Both the position numbers and the translations under genes were made by a program. The notes under the pieces were generated by a model. The model was given only the letters and a program-made list of their open reading frames with translations, was not told the DNA's origin and ran no database searches. A stretch of 64,000 nt of DNA from Takakia lepidozioides. Taxonomy: Eukaryota; Streptophyta; Takakiopsida; Takakiales; Takakiaceae. How positions within the stretch are numbered: position 1 is the first letter of the stretch; each line of letters starts with the position of its first letter. Below, in pieces: positions 59,736 through 64,000 of the stretch. Location: NCBI GenBank assembly GCA_030704615.1, contig CM060733.1, forward strand, positions 3,844,001 through 3,908,000. Reading direction: 5' to 3'.

Positions 59736-61373
59736 ATGGTGAGGAAACATCAACCTGTCTCCCTCGAGGATGGGGAGGTAGTACCACATATCGATTGTGG
59801 CCCTAGAGCGACCATTTTTCGTGGCGAGGAGACACCCATTGCACCTGATCCAATACAGGCTGCCGGGCACAATCGTAGAAGGGACCGGGCCCAAATTTCA
59901 GGTGATGCAGAGGATGTTGACACTCCGGGATCGAGTCGGGCGCGCCGCGGGTTGACCCCTCGCGGGCCACCCCGTCCAACCACGTCCACCTTTGAACAAC
60001 CCCCCCCCCTGCTGACAGGATTGAGTGTTGGTGCACTAAGTGTTGGGAACGGATACCGCCGGGCGGCACCAGACCACCGAGGCAGCGACCGCATGTTGTC
60101 GAAAAACATTAGAAGAACAAGATTGCGGATGCGGCAAAGGTGAGTGTTTTTCCCACCTCTCTCATTAACATTCATTTAAGGTACATTTAGGTTTATCTAA
60201 TAATATAGTATGATTGGTAAGCATACATGAATCAAAATTACGACATAAGTATTGATGCGTCGTTCACTACGCACATTGCAGCCACGACTTGATGCCCAAG
60301 CTCGCAATCACATTGCACATGAGGCATTTCGCGTCGGTCTACTTACAGAATTTGTGCCAGAGCATGTGCCCGATGTGACCAGTTGGTTCCCCCAGCAGCA
60401 CGTAGATGAAATGCGTAGGGTCGAGGGGTATCGTAGGTATCGTAGGCGTTATGGCCGGCGACGAGCAGGGTTCCCCCCCCCCCTCCAGTTTCCTCAGGCG
60501 GTCCCCCTGATTGTGGCCTCCCCCCCCCCCCCATCTGTTTATTTGCCTGATTCGGATGTTGTACCCCCAGCTGCACCTCCGACATTATATCCTCAACCAC
60601 CTCCACTTTCATCTCCTCTGCCAGCAGTACCACCTCCATCTCCACCATCACCACCACCTCCACCTCCACGTGCATGTGCCCCCCGAACCCCTAGGAGGGG
60701 TCGGCTTCGCCCTAGGTTTCCTCCCCTTCGGCTTGGGCGGCCTGAGCCGGATCCTCGTCCCCGATGGGAAGCGCATAGGACTATGTTACTGAGGACCATC
60801 CAGCCTCGTTGTTGGGGGGATCATCTCGACCCTCCCACCCCCATCCGAGAAAATGTGGAGTTCGAGTATTGGGGGGGACAGTATGTTGTGAGAGCCGCTA
60901 CAGACCCTGCTATGGATCGGGGTTTATTCACGGTCAATGATATTGTGGTTCTTCCTCGGAGAAACAGCATGGTGGACTTGTTTCCCTACTACGGTCCATA
61001 CTACACCTCCGCGGACTTCCATACATTACGCCTCGAAGCCGTATACATCGTACCCTACATTTTGTGTGTCAACGGACAGGATGTACGTAGACGGGGGTTG
61101 TCTCCCATTGAGATCAGATTTTGTGATGGTGACCCCGACATCTTTGGCAATGTTGCTGGGCTGGTCAATAGTTCTTTTGGTCATCCTAGGAGATCCAATG
61201 TAGTATGGGACGAGCGAAGCGATGGGCATGAGAGCTTTTGTGGTCATACGTCAGTATACTGTGAGGGGATGCACATGTTTGTGATGACATGTGCTAGTAG
61301 GACTATTAGGGCTGGCAGCGAACTATTTGCATCATACGAGTTCTCCCGGGATGATTGGGACCTCCGATTATAG
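59736..61373 (+). CDS. SET-domain-like protein in a transposon context
   Basis: The main frame is 60252-61373 (373 codons). It has a basic N-terminal region (RRYRRRYGRRRAG), then a long Pro-rich linker (about residues 70-140), then a C-terminal part with SET-domain features. These are RGLFTVNDIVVL (the GxGxFA-type entry), FGNVAGLVNSS followed by an SNVVW strand (the NxxxxxNHS box, with His replaced by Ser), and RTIRAGSELFASYEF (the AGxEL-x3-Y box). SET domains methylate lysines using S-adenosylmethionine; activity here is uncertain. An upstream frame at 59736-60139 (MVRKHQPVSLEDGE) ends at a good GTGAGT donor, and an acceptor exists before 60283. The two phases do not match, so the first exon is unresolved. 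Stop codons upstream bound the main frame. Confidence 0.6.
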
Positions 61374-62365
61374 CGTGAATGGGATGTGTATGATAGAAAT
61401 AGGGTTCCTTTGAGACAGGGATCGCGTAGAGGGGCATTGTAGATATTCTCATGATGTACTTTGTATACATCCGATTAATCGATTGATGTAAATTTTTTTC
61501 TTGTTGCTCGTGTGGGTTGCAACTTTGCTTATGTGATCTAAACATACTTATGCACATGTGGACCAAATATGAGCTTGAACCAAGTTGATTCAATGGGTCA
61601 TTCTAGTGTTGAACGCAGCTACGTGTCATAGAGACGGAAAATTGTGTTTCGCCTGCAGATGATTTTTTTTTTATTCCATTTCAAGCCATATGCTTAATGA
61701 TAGCATATGCAATGTGCGTGCAAAATTTGGGAGTAAACAAAAGTCATTTGGACCCATAACCAGATTTTGTTCTCTCATTTTGCATTGAGTTATCTTCAAC
61801 TTCATGCACTCTTCATAGAGAGTTCTGCAAAAGTGACTGTAGAAACACATTTTATTTTTTTTTCATTTGTTTTTTGTCCCATTTTTTGCATGGATGTAGT
61901 GGTGGAAAGCCTGATGTCACAGAACAAAATAGAGAATAAAATCATTACGCCCCTCAAAACCGCAATCTAAATGGAAAAATTTATTTTAAATTCATTTAAA
62001 TTCGATTTAATTCAAAATTGGTGCAAGGGTGAGTGCGTCGATGGGGAGGCATTTTTTTTCTCCCCCCCCTACTGGATCTTTGTACAGGTGTTGCACACAT
62101 ATTTAAGCACATGTAGGAAAAAATGAAGCTTGAGCCACATCCGTTTGTTGGGTGCAATGGCATGAGAGGATTTTCTTTCACATTAATAAACAAAAATTGG
62201 TTGATAGGGTGAATGCGTCATAGGGGGGGCAAATGATTTTGTTTGGGTTTGAAACTTTGCATGCGTGTACGTTGCGCACATACATGTAAATATTGAATGA
62301 CATATTTGATGCACACACACATTGAAGGTTGTTGTTTGCATTTTCGCTTATAATGAAGTGTATGG
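61374..62365. other. Spacer between SET ORF and transposase
   Basis: No coding sequence is supported. It is AT-rich, with several long T runs. Two stretches read alike (GGGTGAATGCGTC near 62207 and GGGTGAGTGCGTCGATGGGG near 62028), each followed by a T-rich or G-rich run and then a TTTGTAC/TTGCATG phrase. This hints at a diverged internal duplication. Confidence 0.4.
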
Positions 62366-63818
62366 TTGCAAGGACACATTATAATATATGTCCCTATGTT
62401 CATTTGTCCATCCCTTCCCGGTCTTTTCTCTTGGCACCCCATCCGAAAACAACCCAAGTACATCAGGGGGGAGCCGTGGGCGAGACTCCGCCCCCACGGT
62501 CCGGACGATGATGACGATGACAGTGATAGTGACAGTGACAACAACAATGAGCATGGAATTAACCAGGATGATGTGCAAGCCATGGAGGATCTCTTAATGC
62601 ATCATGTGGGCGCTGATGCATCCCATGAAGAGGGAACCCGGCCAATCGATGATCCTGAAATGGCCCCCTCAAATGACATGGAGAGGGAGGCGAGAACTCC
62701 CTTGTACGAAGGGGCGAAAGTGAGTCGACTTTCAACAATCTTACTTTTGCTCAATCTTCAAATTCGATTTGGCATAAGTAATGTTGGGATGTCTGCCATA
62801 ATGCGAACTATTGCAGACTATATCCTTGCTCTACACTTGAAACCCAAGATGCCACGGTCGCGGAAAGAGGCGCGCGAAGTCTTGGACTATGTGGGGATGG
62901 GCTATAAGATTTTTCATGCATGTCCATGTGATAAAACCCTATACTACGGAGAGGATTCGCATCTCACCAAGTGCCCAAAGTGCAAGAAATACCGATATCG
63001 GGATGATGTCCAAGGGAAAAAAGTACCACGCAAGGACGTTTAAGCGTCATTCCCCCTCGCATGGAGATTATTTTCTTTCATCTTCTCAATGTATGTAAAG
63101 TGTATTCCACAAAGTTTAGGGTTTAGAGAGTAGTACTCATGCAAGATCTGATTGTGGTTTTGGAATGAGTGAGTGAGTGGAAGGAGCGACGTTTGGTTTT
63201 GACCATTCACACCCAAATGAGGGAGAGGCTGCATAAAGGGAAAGACATAAGGGTGTTGTATTATGTGTGCTAATGGGATGATTACATGTGGGGGGCGTGG
63301 GGTATTTCATCCTAGAAAATGCATTACTTTCTGATCATCCCGCGATTGAGAGCAACCCTACTCATCGTCCCTCCGATGAGCCTTTTTCATGGCCTTCAGA
63401 CATGGAGCAAGTTTTCTTCTCCGATGACAAAACAAGAGGGGGGAATTGGAAGGTGGTTATGCATGCTCAGCCAATAGGAAGACGTATCTATCATGGTCTC
63501 GGATCTCCATGGGGTGAGGCAATTACGGTGGACGGAGAGACTGGTCATAATGATGCTGATGATGGAGGTTGGGTAGAGGGGGTAGAAGAGGATGATGACG
63601 CCCCGGACAATGCATCCTAGACCCTATATGATGAGGCTCTAGAAGATACGGATGTTGGAGAAGGAGACGAAGACACGGCCATTGACAACGAGGTGGAGGA
63701 TGATTCGGAGGTGCCTTTTGAGGGCCGGGCCATTTATGACGATGACTCCGATGACCAAGAAGACTTGCAGCTTGATGAGTATGAAGAGGCTCCGGATGAT
63801 GATGTTCAAGTTGATTAG
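62366..63818 (+). pseudogene. CACTA TNP2-type transposase, frameshifted and internally deleted
   Basis: The N-terminal part (62366-63043) has a D/S-rich acidic stretch, then the family core: LYEGAKVSRLSTILLLLNLQ, IRFGISNVGMSAIMRTIADY, SRKEAREVLDYVGMGYKIFH, CPCDKTLYYGED and CPKCKKYRYRDDVQGKKVP with two CxxC-like pairs. The natural continuation is in another frame after about 63035 (FKRHSPSHGDYF). The catalytic core is absent. The next recognisable piece (63288-63620: EPFSWPSDMEQVFFSDD, GNWKVVMHAQPIGRR) is the C-terminal region with the acidic end, interrupted by TAG at 63618-63620 and open again to 63818. The element is therefore a deletion derivative. Confidence 0.82.
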
Positions 63819-64000
63819 ACACAAAATCAAAGCTACATAACAATTCTCGCACCGAACTGGACCCATCCCTTCGATTGATTGTACATGTACATGCATATTG
63901 TACTTTATTTCTATGATTCATCAAATATGGCTGTGGCTGGTAGTTTTTCAAGAAAGAAGGCAGAGGCAATGAATATGTTGGAGCAACACATACAGATGTG

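Larger units (their letters stand above)
59055..63818 (+). mobile_element. Probable CACTA (En/Spm) transposon, truncated by window end
   Basis: The grouping is an inference. A GC-dyad array (59088-59313) looks like CACTA subterminal repeats. A SET-domain-like ORF lies at 59.7-61.4 kb and a TNP2-type transposase relic at 62.4-63.8 kb, all on the plus strand. CACTTAGGGGAAAAAAAGG at 59055 is a candidate terminus resembling CACTA ends, but the partner end is not in the window. The SET ORF could instead be an independent gene next to the transposon. Confidence 0.5.

Noticed and set aside
60343-60799. Minus-strand Gly/Glu/Val-rich frames
   Set aside because: Antisense of the Pro-rich linker of the SET-like ORF.

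Overview
This window is nuclear DNA of a land plant. Its genes carry many GT-AG introns and belong to plant families: a PPR-DYW organelle RNA editor, a P-class PPR protein, allene oxide cyclase, a DM13/DOMON/cytochrome b561 protein, plant taspase, and polyphenol oxidase. The intergenic space is rich in LINE, gypsy, CACTA and hAT remnants and (CT/GA)n microsatellites. The allene oxide cyclase, the polyphenol oxidase and the PPR-DYW style look like a seed-free plant (fern, lycophyte or bryophyte) rather than a flowering plant. That is an impression from protein character and is not proven.

Layout. 1-2.6 kb: no gene recognised. 2.7-10.9 kb (+): a 14-exon DM13/DOMON/cytochrome b561 gene, reconstructed with every splice phase matching. 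11.9-12.3 kb: a LINE scrap and a long hairpin. 13.7-16.4 kb (-): a two-exon P-class PPR gene. 17.3 kb: a LINE reverse-transcriptase scrap. 19.0-21.9 kb (+): an intronless PPR-DYW gene. 22.2-23.2 kb (-): a LINE 3' part. 23.5-25.4 kb (-): allene oxide cyclase, the jasmonate/OPDA branch enzyme. 27.1-29.3 kb (+): RNA polymerase I subunit RPA49. 30.9-31.6 kb (-): an unrecognised single-membrane-span ORF. 32.8-36.2 kb (-): PP4 regulatory subunit 2, with a LINE in one intron. 37.1-42.4 kb (+): threonine aspartase, also with a LINE in an intron.

42.9-44.9 kb holds small transposons, including an hAT-type element with perfect 8-bp target duplications. 47.1-50.4 kb (+) is a broken polyphenol oxidase. 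50.7-53.0 kb (-) is a truncated Ty3/gypsy retrotransposon with one LTR. 53.9-55.5 kb is an unrecognised 536-codon ORF with an RG-rich tail, followed by a 600-bp cluster of consecutive hairpins. From 59 kb to the window end lies what may be one CACTA-type element. It has an array of GC-rich dyads at about 63-bp spacing, a SET-domain-like ORF, and a frameshifted, internally deleted TNP2-type transposase.

The host genes do not form one pathway. Two pairs are divergent (AOC/RPA49 and PP4R2/taspase) and could share promoter regions. The clearest cross-cutting pattern is a LINE family whose copies sit inside (GA/CT)n microsatellites, several of them within introns.
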